Source of the DNA: Zygnema cylindricum
Taxonomy: Eukaryota > Streptophyta > Zygnematophyceae > Zygnematales > Zygnemataceae
DNA length: 62,000 nucleotides
Assembly (NCBI GenBank): GCA_037447655.1
Contig: JBBHKE010000967.1
Coordinates: forward strand, 1 to 62,000
Reading direction: 5' to 3'
The notes under the pieces were generated by a model. The model did not search any database. It was not told the DNA's origin and worked only from the letters and a program-made list of their open reading frames with translations. This document shows, one piece after another, positions 9,142-20,302 of this stretch. The first letter of the stretch is position 1. Every line of letters begins with the position of its first letter. Made by a program: the position numbers and the translations under genes.

Positions 9142-11431
9142 CTCCCTTTATTTTCTTGTCTAACTTAAGTTTTCCTTTTAGTCCACACCTCTCTCTACAA
9201 TATTTCAATTTGGGTGAGGGCACAAGTTTGGTCATCATATCAACAATATTTCTCTATCTAGTTTATACACAAGATTAACAATTTTGTTTTCGACTTTTTC
9301 CCTCACAAAACTCAGCCTTATGTCCATGTGTTTAGCTTTGAAATGATGTTTTGGATTGGCTAGAATTGCAATTGCAGCCTGATTATCACAAAAGACTTCA
9401 TGCACCCCTTTCTTCGTGAACCCCAATTATTGCAGCAAAGACTTTACCCACATCAATTCTTTTACAACAGAGCAACAAGCCATGTACTCAGCCTCGATAA
9501 TGGACTGAGCAACCACCTTTTGTTGCTTGCTACTCCAACAGCAAGCACCTTCCCCCATATACAATACATTTCCAGAAGTGCATCTTCTCATAGGCGCATC
9601 TCTATAACTGACATCACTCCAAGTGGTGATGTTAGTGTGCTCCCCTCCCAAATGCAACCATAATTCCCTTGTACCCACCAGATATCTCATTACTCTCTTT
9701 GCTGCCTCCCATTTTTTCTTTTTAGGATCATTAAGACTCCTACTGAGAACTCCAAGTGTTGTCGCTATGTCCGGCCTAGTACAATTCATAAAGAATATTA
9801 GACTTCTTACAACCTGCCTGTAAGGAATAGACTTCATAAACTGTCTTTCTTTGGGACTCATCTGGTCATCTAAGATTATCACTCCTTCTCCTACACTCCC
9901 ATCACTTATTTTCTTCAAGTCCATGGGAGTGGTACAACTGTTTGCCTTTTCCTTTTGAAAATTCTCTAGCATATTCCCTATAGTTTTTTGCTGAGTAAGT
10001 CTGATAGTCCTTTTCCCCCTATCTCTTTCCATTTGTATTTCCAAGATGTATTTTTCCTCTCCTAGATCCTTTTTATAAAATGTGCTTCTAAGATCTTTCT
10101 TTAACTTATTAATCTTTTCCATAGATTTACTTAACACCAACAAATCATCCATATAAATTGCAATGAAAATAACACCATTCTCATCATCAAACATATAAAT
10201 AGAATGGTAAGAAGTGATCCGGATATATCCCAAGTTGGTGAGAAACTCGTCTAATTTCTTATTCCATTGTCTAGGAGCCTGTTTAAGTCCTTATAAGGAC
10301 TTTATAAGTCTGCAGACTTTGCTCTCCTCGCCTTCCTCTACAAATCCTTCTGGTTGCCGCATGAAGATTTCTTCCTCTAGTTCAAAATTGAGGAAGGCGG
10401 TCTTAATATCTATCTGGTGTATTTCCATGTCTTCCGCTGCCGCTAGACTAAGGAGAATCCTTACTGATGGGAATCGTACCACAAGAGCAAAGGTCTCTTC
10501 ATAATCTATCCCTTCTTTTTGAGTGACCCCTTTTACTAGCAACCGAGCCTTATATCTTTCAATCGTATTATCTGGGTTCAGTTTCCGTTTAAACACCCAT
10601 TTGCACCCGATCGATTTTCTGTTCGGATGGCAATCCAGCTGTTCCCAAGTATTTGCTTCCATGATCGATGCCATCTCATCATTTATGGCTCTAACCCATC
10701 TATCCTTCTCCGGACTATCCATTGCCTCTGAGTATGACTGAGGCTCATCAGGGTGAGACAGCTTGGCTACCTTGAGAGCGGCTTCTCTTTCATGCAACCT
10801 TTTGCTACTCTTTTGTCCTCTTTCAAAGTCTGAAGCTGGGATGGAGGGAAGTCTCGGGTTCCTCCTCACTGTCTCATCTGCTCCCCTATCCATGGAAGCT
10901 GGTTCCATCTCCTCCTCTTCTTCCTCCTCGAAGTGTGTAGGGATATGGGCAAATTTCGGATTTTCTCCTTTATCGTGGATCTCCCTTGAATCTTTAGTCA
11001 CTTTTTCACTCATGTTTGTTTTGGAAATCCGAGTCTTCCTCACCCTTGAACTCAAAAATGAGTTTATCTTCTTAGTGTATTTGAAAGGGTCAAATGACTT
11101 CCCTTCATCCATGACAACTAGATGCTTTACCAGAATGATATCTTCTTTAGCTAGGTCATAGACTCTATATCCCTTAACATCCTCATCATATCCCACAAAA
11201 TATCCTAGTTTCCCTTTAGCATCTAATTTCTAGTTCTTCCTATCTGTGTCAAGACTGTAAACTTGACAACCGAATACTTTCAAGTGCAAAACATTTGGTT
11301 TCCTTCCAACCCATCTCTCATAAGGTGTGATTCCTTTTATAGCTGAGGTAAGGACTCTATTCCTGATGTAGTTAGCACAGTTTATGGCCTCAGCCCAAAA
11401 CCTTTTTCCTATCCTTTTGTCAGCTAGCATA
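9142..11431 (-). pseudogene. pol: Copia B integrase end, RT and RNase H
   Basis: This minus-strand Ty1/copia pol runs from integrase (MLADKRIGKRFWAEAINCANY, at the right) through the GYDEDVKGYRVYDL linker, the RT start (GCKWVFKRKLNPDNTIERYKARL), the RT core with YMDD in place of YVDD, and RNase H (SDVSYRD, IEAEYMA, CDNQAA). It ends at the purine tract beside its LTR. Blocks 11,230-11,430, 10,291-11,196, 9,427-10,233 and 9,235-9,426 are separated by single stops or small frameshifts. It resembles element E closely, so it is a sister copy. Its upstream part is displaced to 17,865-18,102 by element E. Confidence 0.85.
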
Positions 11432-12472
11432 TGTAGAAACTAATGGATTTATTAGTATTTTCTAGGTCTAAATAGAAATAGAAAGAAGCCGAGGCAGTCT
11501 ACCTCTAACTTCTCTCTCCAACTCTCAAACTTGTCGCAGTCACTGAGACATTGGAGAGGAAGGTAGAGCCATGGCTACCTTGGCTATCCTAAGGTTTACG
11601 GGAATTTTATTTTAGGGTTTATTTATTTATCTAAAAGATATGTGCCGGCGGCAGGATTTGATCACTGTACCTACCGGCCGGCAGATAGGGAGTAGCCGGT
11701 AGCCTTAGCCGTTAAGTGTAGGATTAGTGTTAGGTACTATATAGTTTGATAATAATTTAAAGATGTATACGTACGATAAATTCATTTAACTGTTACGGAT
11801 TACGAGATACATAGATCCGGTACGGATGACGGTACGGATTACGAATCAATACCGCGCATTTGTTTCGGAAGTGAAATAAATACCGCGCATGTATTTATTA
11901 CGGCTACGATTAAATCTGAATTTAATCGGACGGCCGGAATTAGCGCCGAGATCGCGGAGGAAGATTTCGGCGGTTTGTGGCCATCGCCACATCGGATGAC
12001 GCGTGGCAAAATTCCGTTGGATTGTAGAATCTCCGGAGATTATGGCACCGAATCCGGATTTGACATGTGTCGACATTTAGGCCATGTCGTACAATGTCCG
12101 TACTAAAAGTACACCGGCGGCTGTACTTTTGCGTACGGAACTCAATTCTGATTGGTTCCGTACATCAGTAGATAGAGTCTGTGAGAGAGATAGGACTTAG
12201 AAAAATTAGAAGATAGGACCCTCTCTCCCAGAGAGCTTCTGTACAAAAGGTCAACTTTGACCCTCCATAACTTACTGCTCAGGGGAGCAAATTCAGAGAT
12301 TCTTTTTGCTACTAACTCAGGGGAGTCTTGCCTTCACAAGGTTGCAGGTGGTTAGGGTTTTTGTTTGCCAGGGTGGCAGTTATTTTTGCTGGAACACAAA
12401 GGGGTTAGGATTATCCTAGAGGCTTCTTGGAAGCTGTCTACTCTGAGGACTTATGGAGGTCTCAGAGTTTCA
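11432..12472 (+). repeat. 5' LTR of copia E
   Basis: The 1,041-bp repeat runs from TGTAGAAACTAATGG to CTCAGAGTTTCA and contains TACAAAAGG at 12,242 in place of a TATA box. The last 20 bases, from the ATG at 12,453, encode the start of Gag (MEVSEF plus two bases of a codon). Confidence 0.92.
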
Positions 12473-13400
12473 GGTTATGGGCCCACCCTCTAGGGTACCA
12501 ATCTTTAATGGAACTGGCTTCATATACTGGGAAAGTATGATGATAGGAGCTCTATGCGAAAAATGGTTTTGGGGGATAGTGAGTGGACGGTTGGGGCGTC
12601 CATCAAGTCTTGGAATTCCTCCAGGGTTTGGAGGAACCAGATTCACCAAGAAAGAGGACCCACCTTCAACGGAGGAAACAAAGGAAGGAGAGGTGGTGGA
12701 CAAAGGAAAGGAGAAGGAGACGACCACACCAATAGCAACTGGTTCCACATTCATGTCACCTATTCCGAGGAATGAGGAGAATGATACTGAAACCTGGGAC
12801 TTCAACAATATGGCGGCAAAGCACTTCATCCTACGCCATCTCACTCAAGGACTTGCATGTCCTCATTTGCAGGTAGAAAGAGCATCCGATCTTTGGATGG
12901 CTCTCATAGAGATGTACCGAAGTGGTACGATTCAGCAACAACAGTTGGCTGATCAGAAAGTTAAGGAGTATGTATACAAAGGGGGAAATATGTTGGATTT
13001 TTGCAATGAGCTTGCTACACTCTTCATGGAGCTACACAGTGCGGGAAAAGATTTTAGTGAAAAAGAAAAGGTTAACTGTTTACTGATGAAGTTACCTGAT
13101 GAGTTCGTGAACATAGTTTACCGTGTGCAGGACTTGCCTGACTCAAGGTGGATATGGAACTCAGTGGTAGGGATGATTCTCGTTCAAGAGAATACAATTG
13201 AGATCCGAAGGGGAGGAAAGAGTGGCCAAGCCTTGGCAACAGCGAATGATTGGAGGAATAGGGATTCCCGAAAACCGGTCGGAAACTATGGGGGTAGGGA
13301 GCAGAAAAACAGGCAGATGAGTTCGAACCAAGGGCTCCCAAAGGTCTATGTCATTTTTGTAAGAAACCGGGGCACTATATGGCAGAGTGCACTAAGCTAA
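12453..13400 (+). CDS. gag: Copia E Gag (frameshifted before the zinc knuckle)
   Basis: This is the nucleocapsid precursor of a Ty1/copia element. The start ATG lies in the LTR, and this choice is supported by the same in-phase ATG in every related LTR here. After GPPSRVPIFNGTGFIYW come the helical Gag core (NNMAAKHFILRHLTQGL; QQQLADQKVKEYVYKGGNML) and LMKLPDEFVNIV. The C-terminal third is basic. A frame change between about 13,300 and 13,349 means the zinc knuckle CHFCKKPGHYMAEC (13,349-13,390) is read in the next frame, so this frame ends in an unrelated tail at 13,400. The shift looks like an ordinary indel, since it lies inside gag rather than between gag and pol. Confidence 0.85.
   Translation: MEVSEFQVMGPPSRVPIFNGTGFIYWESMMIGALCEKWFWGIVSGRLGRPSSLGIPPGFGGTRFTKKEDPPSTEETKEGEVVDKGKEKETTTPIATGSTFMSPIPRNEENDTETWDFNNMAAKHFILRHLTQGLACPHLQVERASDLWMALIEMYRSGTIQQQQLADQKVKEYVYKGGNMLDFCNELATLFMELHSAGKDFSEKEKVNCLLMKLPDEFVNIVYRVQDLPDSRWIWNSVVGMILVQENTIEIRRGGKSGQALATANDWRNRDSRKPVGNYGGREQKNRQMSSNQGLPKVYVIFVRNRGTIWQSALS
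12473..12487 (+). other. Primer-binding site of copia E (half-tRNA iMet)
   Basis: GGTTATGGGCCCACC directly follows the LTR and is identical to the site of element C. It is complementary over 15 bases to the anticodon arm of plant initiator tRNA-Met (from memory of that tRNA), not to a tRNA 3' end. This matches the half-tRNA priming known for Drosophila copia. The Gag frame passes through it. Confidence 0.8.
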
Positions 13401-14212
13401 CCGAGCTTCGGTTAAAGGAGGGGCAGACCGGTGGTAGCCCGAGAGGAAAGAAAAAGGCCCTTGTCACACAGGTACTTGAGGCTGAATCCGAGGACGAGGA
13501 CGATGAGCTCCTTTTGGATGAGGAGTTGGAGGCGAAAAAAGTGGTCGAAATTCCACGGAGGCAGAAATGTGCTTACGGCGGATTGAAAGGTGAAGCAGGC
13601 TGGATTGTAGATTCAGGTGTTTCCATGCACATGTGTAAGGATAGACACCTGTTCACTAAGATAAGAAAGATTCCCACCGTAGAGATAGAGTACGGGGATG
13701 GGAGGATAGTCACCACTACTCTTGTAGGATCGGTAGATCTAAAAGTGTTAGTAGAAGGAAAGACATCCATATTAACATTCTCTGATGTATTGTTTATTCC
13801 GGAGCTGAACAAAAATCTTATCTCTACATCAGTATTAGATGATAAGGGTTTTTTTACTAGCACTAGGGAAGGAGTCTTTACTGCTAGTTTTGAGGATGAT
13901 GTCTATTTCATTGCTGAGAAAGGTAGCCATGGGATGTTTAGGCTGATCTTAAGTAATGAAAAGAAGAAACTTTACTATGCTGGTGTTCATGATATTATGA
14001 TGTGGCATAAGAGGCTTGGGCATGTGAATCTAGATAAGTTAAGAGAGATGAAAAAGATGGGAGTGGTGGAAGGGATTCAGTTCAGTGAGAGTGATGATAT
14101 AAGTGATTGTAGTGGATGTGCTCAAAGTAAAGCACACAGATTACCCTTTCCTAAAACAGCCACCTATAAGGGAGAAAAACTTCTAGATCTAGTACACACA
14201 GATATTTGGTGA
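13349..14212 (+). pseudogene. gag-pol: Copia E zinc knuckle, protease and integrase N-terminus
   Basis: This is the continuation of the polyprotein in the second frame. It carries the CCHC knuckle, an acidic linker, then the aspartic protease with DSG at 13,610-13,618 (GWIVDSGVSMHM). The integrase zinc-binding region follows, with MWHKRLGHVNLDKL (about 14,001) and CSGCAQSKAH. It ends at TDIW, the first catalytic Asp of integrase, where a TGA (14,210-14,212) stands in place of a Gly codon (GGA to TGA). The next segment continues in the same frame. Confidence 0.88.
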
Positions 14213-15439
14213 CCGGCTAGAGTGCCCTCACCCGGGGGGAAGAGATTTATGATGACTATAACTGATGATTGGTCTCGGTATTCCCGGGTATATTTTTTGA
14301 AAAACAAGTCCGAAGCTGAGGATTGTTTTAGACAATATAAAGCATGGAGCGAAAAACTCCATGAAACTCCAATCAAGAGAGTAAGGAGTGACAATGGTGG
14401 AGAGTATACTTCTAACCAGTTTGAGGTTTTTCTGAGGGAAGATGGGGTTCAACACCAAAAGACAGTTCCAGAAAATCTGGAACAGAATGGGGTAGCTGAA
14501 AGGTTAAATAGAACACTAAGTGATAGTGCTAGAAGTATGTTGTCAGATAAAAAGATAGGAAAAAGGTTTTGGGCAGAAGCAATGAACTGTGCTAATTACC
14601 TCAAGAATAGAGTTCTTACTTCAGCTATAAAAGATCAAACACCTTATGAGAGATGGACAGGCCGGAAACCAAACATATCTCACTTAAAGGTTTTCGGCAG
14701 TCAAGTATTCAGTCTAGATACTGATCGGTCCAATTGGAAGCTAGATCCTAAAGGAAAACCGGGATACTTATTAGGATATGATGAAGATGTTAAAGGATAT
14801 AGAGTTTATGATTTAAAAAGGGAAGATATAATCTTAGTAAAGCATCTAGTAGTTATGGATGAAGGAAAGTCTGTGGATCCCTTCAAATATACAAAGTCAG
14901 TAAATATCAGATTTGAGTCAGAAAATTCCGATGACTTTGAGCTTCCTAACTATCCAGGTTTTAGAGAAGATGACATTCTTGCAGGAACAAATCAGACCGA
15001 AAAGGACTCGGCTGTGGAAACTCCAGTGACAACTCTACTCGAAGCGGAAGACGTGGTGGAAATTGATTCGGAATCAAAGGATAGGGGAGAAGCCGAGTTT
15101 GTTCGAAAGAATCCACGAGAACCATCTATTCCGGCATCAGATTTTGAGGGGGGGAGGAGAAGTAGCAAAAGACTGCAAGAAAAACAGGTTAATAACAAGG
15201 TAACTAAACTATCTCATCAAGATGAACCTCAATCTTATAGAGAGGCGATGACTTGTCCAGAAAGAAACCGGTGGAAGACAGCCATCAATGAGGAGATGGC
15301 TTCAATCATGGCAGCCGATACTTGGGAGCTGGTGGACTGTCCACCTAACCGAAAACCAATTGGTTGTAAGTGGGTCTTCAAATTAAAACTGAACCCAGAT
15401 AACACAATCGAACGCTACAAGGCCAGATTAGTGGCATAG
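14213..15439 (+). pseudogene. pol: Copia E integrase core and RT start
   Basis: After the TGA the same frame carries the integrase core. The second Asp is in RSDNGGEYTSNQF (14,390) and the Glu is in NGVAERLNRTL (14,498). Then come the GKPGYLLGYDEDVKGYRVYDL segment, a low-conservation linker (14,900-15,200) and the start of reverse transcriptase (GCKWVFKLKLNPDNTIERYK). All three DDE residues are present. The segment is closed by TAG at 15,437-15,439, which replaces a Lys codon (AAG to TAG) in the RT block VAKGFTQ. Confidence 0.88.
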
Positions 15440-16810
15440 GGATTTACACAAAAGGAAGGAATTGACTACGAGGAAACCTTTGCCCCGGTGGTCAGATTTC
15501 CCTCCGTCCGCATACTTCTCAGTTTAGCAGCGGCGGAAGACATGGAAGTGCATCAGATGGACATCAAGACAGCCTTTCTGCATGGAGAATTGGAAGAGGA
15601 GATCTTCATGCGACAACCCGAAGGTTTTGTGGAGGAAGGAGAGGAGAGTAAGGTATGCCGGCTGATTAAATCTCTTTATGGTTTGAAACAGGCACCTCGA
15701 CAATGGAATAAGAAGCTTGATGAGTTTCTTACCGGTCTGGGATATATTCGGATCAGCACAGATCACTCAATCTATGTTTTTGAAGATGAGGAAGGTTTGA
15801 TATTTATTGCAATTTATGTTGATGATTTGCTTGTATTAAGTAAATCAATGGAAAAAATTAACAAACTGAAAACCGATCTTAAGGGGAGATTTGAAATGAA
15901 GGATATGGGAGAAGCAAGATATATTTTGGGAATTCAAGTAGAGAGAGACCGGAAAAGGAAAATTATAAAAATGACTCAAAAGGAAGCAATAGGGAACATG
16001 CTTGAAAAATTTCAAATGGATAAAGCTAATAGTTGTACAACTCCAATGGAGTTGAAGAAGGGAAGTGAGGGGAGTGAAGAAGAAGGAGTCATAGTCTTAG
16101 ACGAGGAATTATCTCCTGATGAACAGAAGTTCATGCAAACTATTCCTTACAGGCAAGTAGTGGGAAGTCTAATCTATTTTATGAATTGTACCCGGCCGGA
16201 TTTAGCTGCAGCTGTAGGAGTGCTGAGTAGAAGTCTAAATGCTCCCACTAAAAAGGATTGGGAGGCAGCTAAGAGAGTCCTTAGATATTTGGTAGGAACT
16301 AGAGATCTATGGTTGCATTTGGGTGGGGAGAATACTGACATCACTACTTGGAGTGATGCCAGTTATGGTGATGCTCCGATAAGGAGATGTACTTCTGGAT
16401 ATGTATTATATGTGGGTGATGGGGCTTGCTGTTGGAGTAGCAAACATCAAAAGGTTATTGCTCAGTCCACCATGGAGGCTGAGTATATGGCCTCTTGCTC
16501 TGCTGTAAAAGAATTGATGTGGGTCAAGTCTTTGCTTGGTGAGCTTGGTCACCTTAAGAGTGGTGTGCAGAAAATATTTTGTGATAATCAGGCAGCAATC
16601 GCTATTTCTGCCAATCCTAAACACCATTTTAAAGCCAAACACATGGACATCAGACTCAGCTTTGTTAGAGAGAAAGTAGAAAACAAAATAATCAGTTTAG
16701 AGTACAGACCAGATAGTGAGATGGTAGCAGATATGATGACCAAACCTGTGCCTTCCCCTAAGCTAATTTTTTGCAGGGAGAAGTGTGGTCTGAAATTAAA
16801 GATTGACTAG
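15440..16810 (+). pseudogene. pol: Copia E reverse transcriptase and RNase H
   Basis: This continues the pol frame to its natural end. RT has the ETFAPVVR block, HQMDIKTAFLHG with a catalytic Asp, SLYGLKQAPRQW, and YVDD at 15,815-15,826. RNase H follows with SDASYGD (about 16,352), EAEYMA (about 16,475) and CDNQAAI (about 16,579). The stop TAG is at 16,808, one base before the purine tract. All RT and RNase H active-site residues are present. Only the upstream stops and frameshift keep the element from encoding a full polyprotein. Confidence 0.9.
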
Positions 16811-16823
16811 AAAATAAGGGGAG
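16811..16823 (+). other. Polypurine tract of copia E
   Basis: AAAATAAGGGGAG lies between the pol stop codon and the TG of the 3' LTR. This is the expected plus-strand primer site. Confidence 0.85.
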
Positions 16824-17864
16824 TGTAGAAACTAATGGATTTATTAGTATTTTCTATGTCTAAATAGAAATAGAAAGAAGCCGAGGCAGTCTACCTCTAA
16901 CTTCTCTCTCCAACTCTCAAACTTGTCGCAGTCACTGAGACATTGGAGAGGAAGGTAGAGCCATGGCTACCTTGGCTATCCTAAGGTTTACGGGAATTTT
17001 ATTTTAGGGTTTATTTATTTATCTAAAAGATATGTGCCGGCGGCAAGATTTGATCACTGTACCTACCGGCCGGCAGATAGGGAGTAGCCGGTAGCCTTAG
17101 CCGTTAAGTCTAGGATAAGTGTTAGGTACTATATAGTTTGATAATAATTTAAAGATGTATACGTACGATAAATTCATTTAACTGTTACGGATTACGGGAT
17201 ACATAGATCCGGTACGGATGACGGTACGGATTACGAATCAATACCGCGCATTTGTTTCTGAAGTGAAATAAATACCGCGCATGTATTTATTACGGCTACG
17301 ATTAAATCTGAATTTAATCGAACGGCCGGAATTAGCGCCGAGATCGCGGAGGAAGATTTCGGCGGTTTGTGGCCATCGCCACATCAGATGACGCGTGGCG
17401 AAATTCCGTTGGATTGTAGAATCTCCGGAGATTATGGCACCGAATCCGGATTTGACATGTGTCGACATTTAGGCCATGTCGTACAATGTCCGTACTGAAA
17501 GTACACCGGCGGCTGTACTTTTGCGTACGGAACTCAATTCTGATTGGTTCCGTACATCAGTAGATAGAGTCTGTGAGAGAGATAGGACTTAGAAAAATTA
17601 GAAGATAGGACCCTCTCTCCCAGAGAGCTTCTGTACAAAAGGTCAACTTTGACCCTCCATAACTTACTGCTCAGGGGAGCAAATTCAGAGATTCTTTTTG
17701 CTACTGACTCAAGGGAGTCTTGCCTTCACAGGGGTGCAGGTGGTCAGGGTTTTTGTCTACCAGGGTGGCAGTTATTTTTGCTGGAACACAAAGGGGTCAG
17801 GATTATCCTAGAGGCTTCTTGGAAGCTGTCTACTCTGAGGACTTATGGAGGTCTCAGAGTTTCA
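16824..17864 (+). repeat. 3' LTR of copia E
   Basis: This is a 1,041-bp direct repeat of 11,432-12,472. The LTR copy ends TTTCA at 17,864 and is followed by CACCT. ORFs at 17,649-17,987 read across the LTR edge and are not credible genes. Confidence 0.92.
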
Positions 17865-18102
17865 CACCTACACTATCTCCTAGAGTCTGGTTCAACCTCT
17901 CAGCTACCCCGTTTTGTTTTGAATTATAAGGTACAACTTTTTGATGCTGAACTCCCTCCTCGCTCAGATATTCCTCAAACAAGTTAGAGGTATATTCCCC
18001 CCCACTGTCACTTCCTATTCTCTTAATGGGGGTTCCGTGCAACTTCTCACTTCAAGCTTTATATTCTTTGAAGTAAGTTAGTGCTTCAAGCTTTGTTTTT
18101 AT
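17865..18102 (-). pseudogene. pol: Copia B integrase core, displaced part
   Basis: On the minus strand this reads the integrase segment with IKRIGSDSGGEYTSNLF, NGVAERLNQTLGDS and, further right, a frameshifted KNKAEA...YFKEYKAW block, all matching element E (KNKSEAEDCFRQYKAW). It joins the piece ending at 11,431, so element E landed between them. At 18,103 it is cut by the start of Gyp-1. Confidence 0.8.
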
Positions 18103-20302
18103 TGTCATCGCGTGTCACGTCGTTGCATTTTAACCGCATTTTAATCACATATTATTTGCATTTAATCGCACTTACTCACATAAAACCGACACTTTAAGAC
18201 CAAAGCCTCACTAATTTGAGTTGAGTACGATTTGGTGGTGGCTGATCGTACAGATTGGAGTCCGTACACGAAATTGTCAAGCCCCGTGAAACGCGCGATC
18301 AAGATTAAGGTCCGTACGTTTATTCGTTAGGCGCCAGAATTTACGCGAACAAGTTTAAGTTTTTCTACGTACGATTGGCGAAAGGAAGCGCCAACGTGGA
18401 AATATGTCAGGACCAGCGCAAATTCGAAGGCACATCTACGGCCGCAAATGATGTAGACAAACGAACGATTAGGATTCAAACTGTGCGCAGCTAGAGCGAT
18501 TGATCTATTTTAAGTTGTGGACCCTTGGAGGTCTCACGCATTCACATGTAGCGTAGGAAAGATTTTTATCCTTAGGCTGTAGATTTTGTAACGCGAGGCA
18601 TATGATTCTTGTCGCCTATTGGCCAAAATCCAAACTAGGCGCATATGACTACATAGAACGCATGTATGTATAGTTGGTTAGACGCTCAATTGTAGACTTT
18701 GTACTTAATGAATTTTAGGGAAATTTTGTGCTCACGATTTCAAGAGCACAGGAATTTATGCTTTCATTTTCTCTTTCTTTCTCTTTTGGAAGATTTGACC
18801 TTTGATTTTATTATTTTCTTGTGAAATTGTCAAGATAGTTTTAGTGACTATTTTCCTGGTCCTTAAGCGTTCTGCTGCCTAGCTCGCACTCACCTTTCTT
18901 TGTAATCTGATTTGCAATTTAATCTACCCGGCTCACGCCGAGGCCTAACGGGTTTCCCTTCACTTCTTCCCTCGTCCTATCTAGTGGATTGCGGATTGCT
19001 GCTCAACCTTCTTTCTCAGGCTGTTGCTGAACCTCTGATTTTGATTGGACCGTTTTAGGTTTGCTTCTGTGGTTTACTGGGTGTTAATGGATTAAGGTTG
19101 GCTTTCTTTATGTGTTTTAAGTGTGACTAAATCTGGTTATCTCAGATTTGCTCGCAGTTTGCTACATTTGCAGTTTATGTGTTGGGATAAATAAGTTAAA
19201 TCTTTAATTATTGAACTCCTATAAGGAATATAAACTGACCAAGGAGCCTAGTGGCTATCCGTTTCTTGAAATTGTGAGCACTTTTCTATTTCGTGTAATT
19301 TGACATTGTCAGTGTGGTTGTATTTTCTGCAATTTTACATTGACAATTTTTCTATATTCTCGGCAATTTAAAATTGTCAGTTTTTCCCTATTTTCTCTGA
19401 TTTTAATTTGACATTATTTTTTTGTGTTTTTTTGCGATTTGATAATAGATCTTGGCATTTTGGAATATTCTTCTAAGTTGTACCTGTTTGTTTGAAAAAA
19501 AAAAATTTAAAGAAAAAAAATCCAAAACTAGTTTGCAACTTTAATTATTGTTTGCTTGTTATTAGACATAATTATCTCCTTGGCCAATTTTCAGCCAAGA
19601 ATATACTACACTAACTTGGGTATTTGGGGTTTTCTTTCTAGCTCTTTGTTGATCGGATGCATTGATCCTTCACATTGTGACATACCCCACCAATGAGTGG
19701 AGATAGTGGAGCTGATTCGTTTTGTTTGGGAGCTCTGAAAAACTCCGGTTGGAGCGAACAACCGCAGTTCAACGTTGGCAATCACCAGATTGCTAAGAGT
19801 GGTTTGTAAGTTCACGATGCCTTGCGGGTGCAGGCGCGTGTCAGGATAGTTCTTGATCGTTTAGAGGGTACGCGAGTGGATTGGGTCCAATCGGACCTAA
19901 TTGTATTGAGCACCTACACTGTCCACGCTTTCCATGCTTGCCATCTGGCCGTGAGTGGCCTAGTGTTTTTCTTGTTGTATGCTTGGTGTGGAATTCTATT
20001 GTTAGATCTGGCCGTTGGTGGCCTTAGATAGAACTATTTTCTGCCTGTGGAGCTTTAGATCTGCACCTTTGGGTGCTTGTTTAGCAATTTTTTGCCTTTA
20101 TAGATCTGGCCTTTCGGCCTTGCCCACTTGTTTGCAGGGTAGAGGTTTCGGTAAAAGCGGCTTCTTGATTAGATATGACCATCGTGGCCCTGTTACAAAC
20201 TTTCTGAGATTATTGCATACGTGTGTTGTATGGTTTACCATTTGCTGCACCTCTTATAGGGCGTATCCATTTGCGGATTAATTTGTTATTTCAGTCATTT
20301 TT
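18103..20302 (+). other. Gyp-1 5' LTR and untranslated leader, border unresolved
   Basis: No credible coding sequence occurs here. It begins TGTCATCGCGTGTCACG, similar to the start of the 1.37-kb unit read in reverse (TGTCATGCCGC). The part from about 19,808 (CACGATGCCTTGCGG) matches the leader of Gyp-2. The LTR end and primer-binding site could not be identified with confidence, because there is no second LTR copy in the window to compare. Confidence 0.5.
19943..20120 (+). repeat. Four ATCTG-plus-hairpin modules in the Gyp-1 leader
   Basis: Four short stem-loops each follow ATCTG: GGCC-GTGAGT-GGCC (19,947), GGCC-GTTGGT-GGCC (20,010), GCACC-TTTG-GGTGC (20,062) and GGCC-TTTC-GGCC (20,107). 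Gyp-2 has the same series on the minus strand at 32,023-32,202, with changed loops (for example GCACC-AAAA-GGTGC). They lie 180-360 bases before the gag ATG, where packaging or translation signals of retroelements usually sit. The function is unknown. Confidence 0.6.

Larger units (their letters stand above)
11432..17864 (+). mobile_element. Nearly intact Ty1/copia element E
   Basis: This is a full element of 6,433 bp with identical-length LTRs (1,041 bp each), primer-binding site, gag-pol in the order Gag, protease, integrase, RT, RNase H (copia order), and a purine tract. I counted about 18 differences between the LTRs, under 2 per cent, so this is the youngest copia insertion here. It splits the integrase of element B. 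The expected 5-bp target duplication is not visible: the flanks are GCATA and CACCT, and the two halves of B abut with about one base lost. Coding is spoiled by one frameshift and two nonsense codons only. Confidence 0.92.

Noticed and set aside
12453-13400. Programmed frameshift between gag and pol in element E
   Set aside because: The frame change lies before the zinc knuckle, inside gag, and element C reads knuckle and gag in one frame. A simple indel is more likely.
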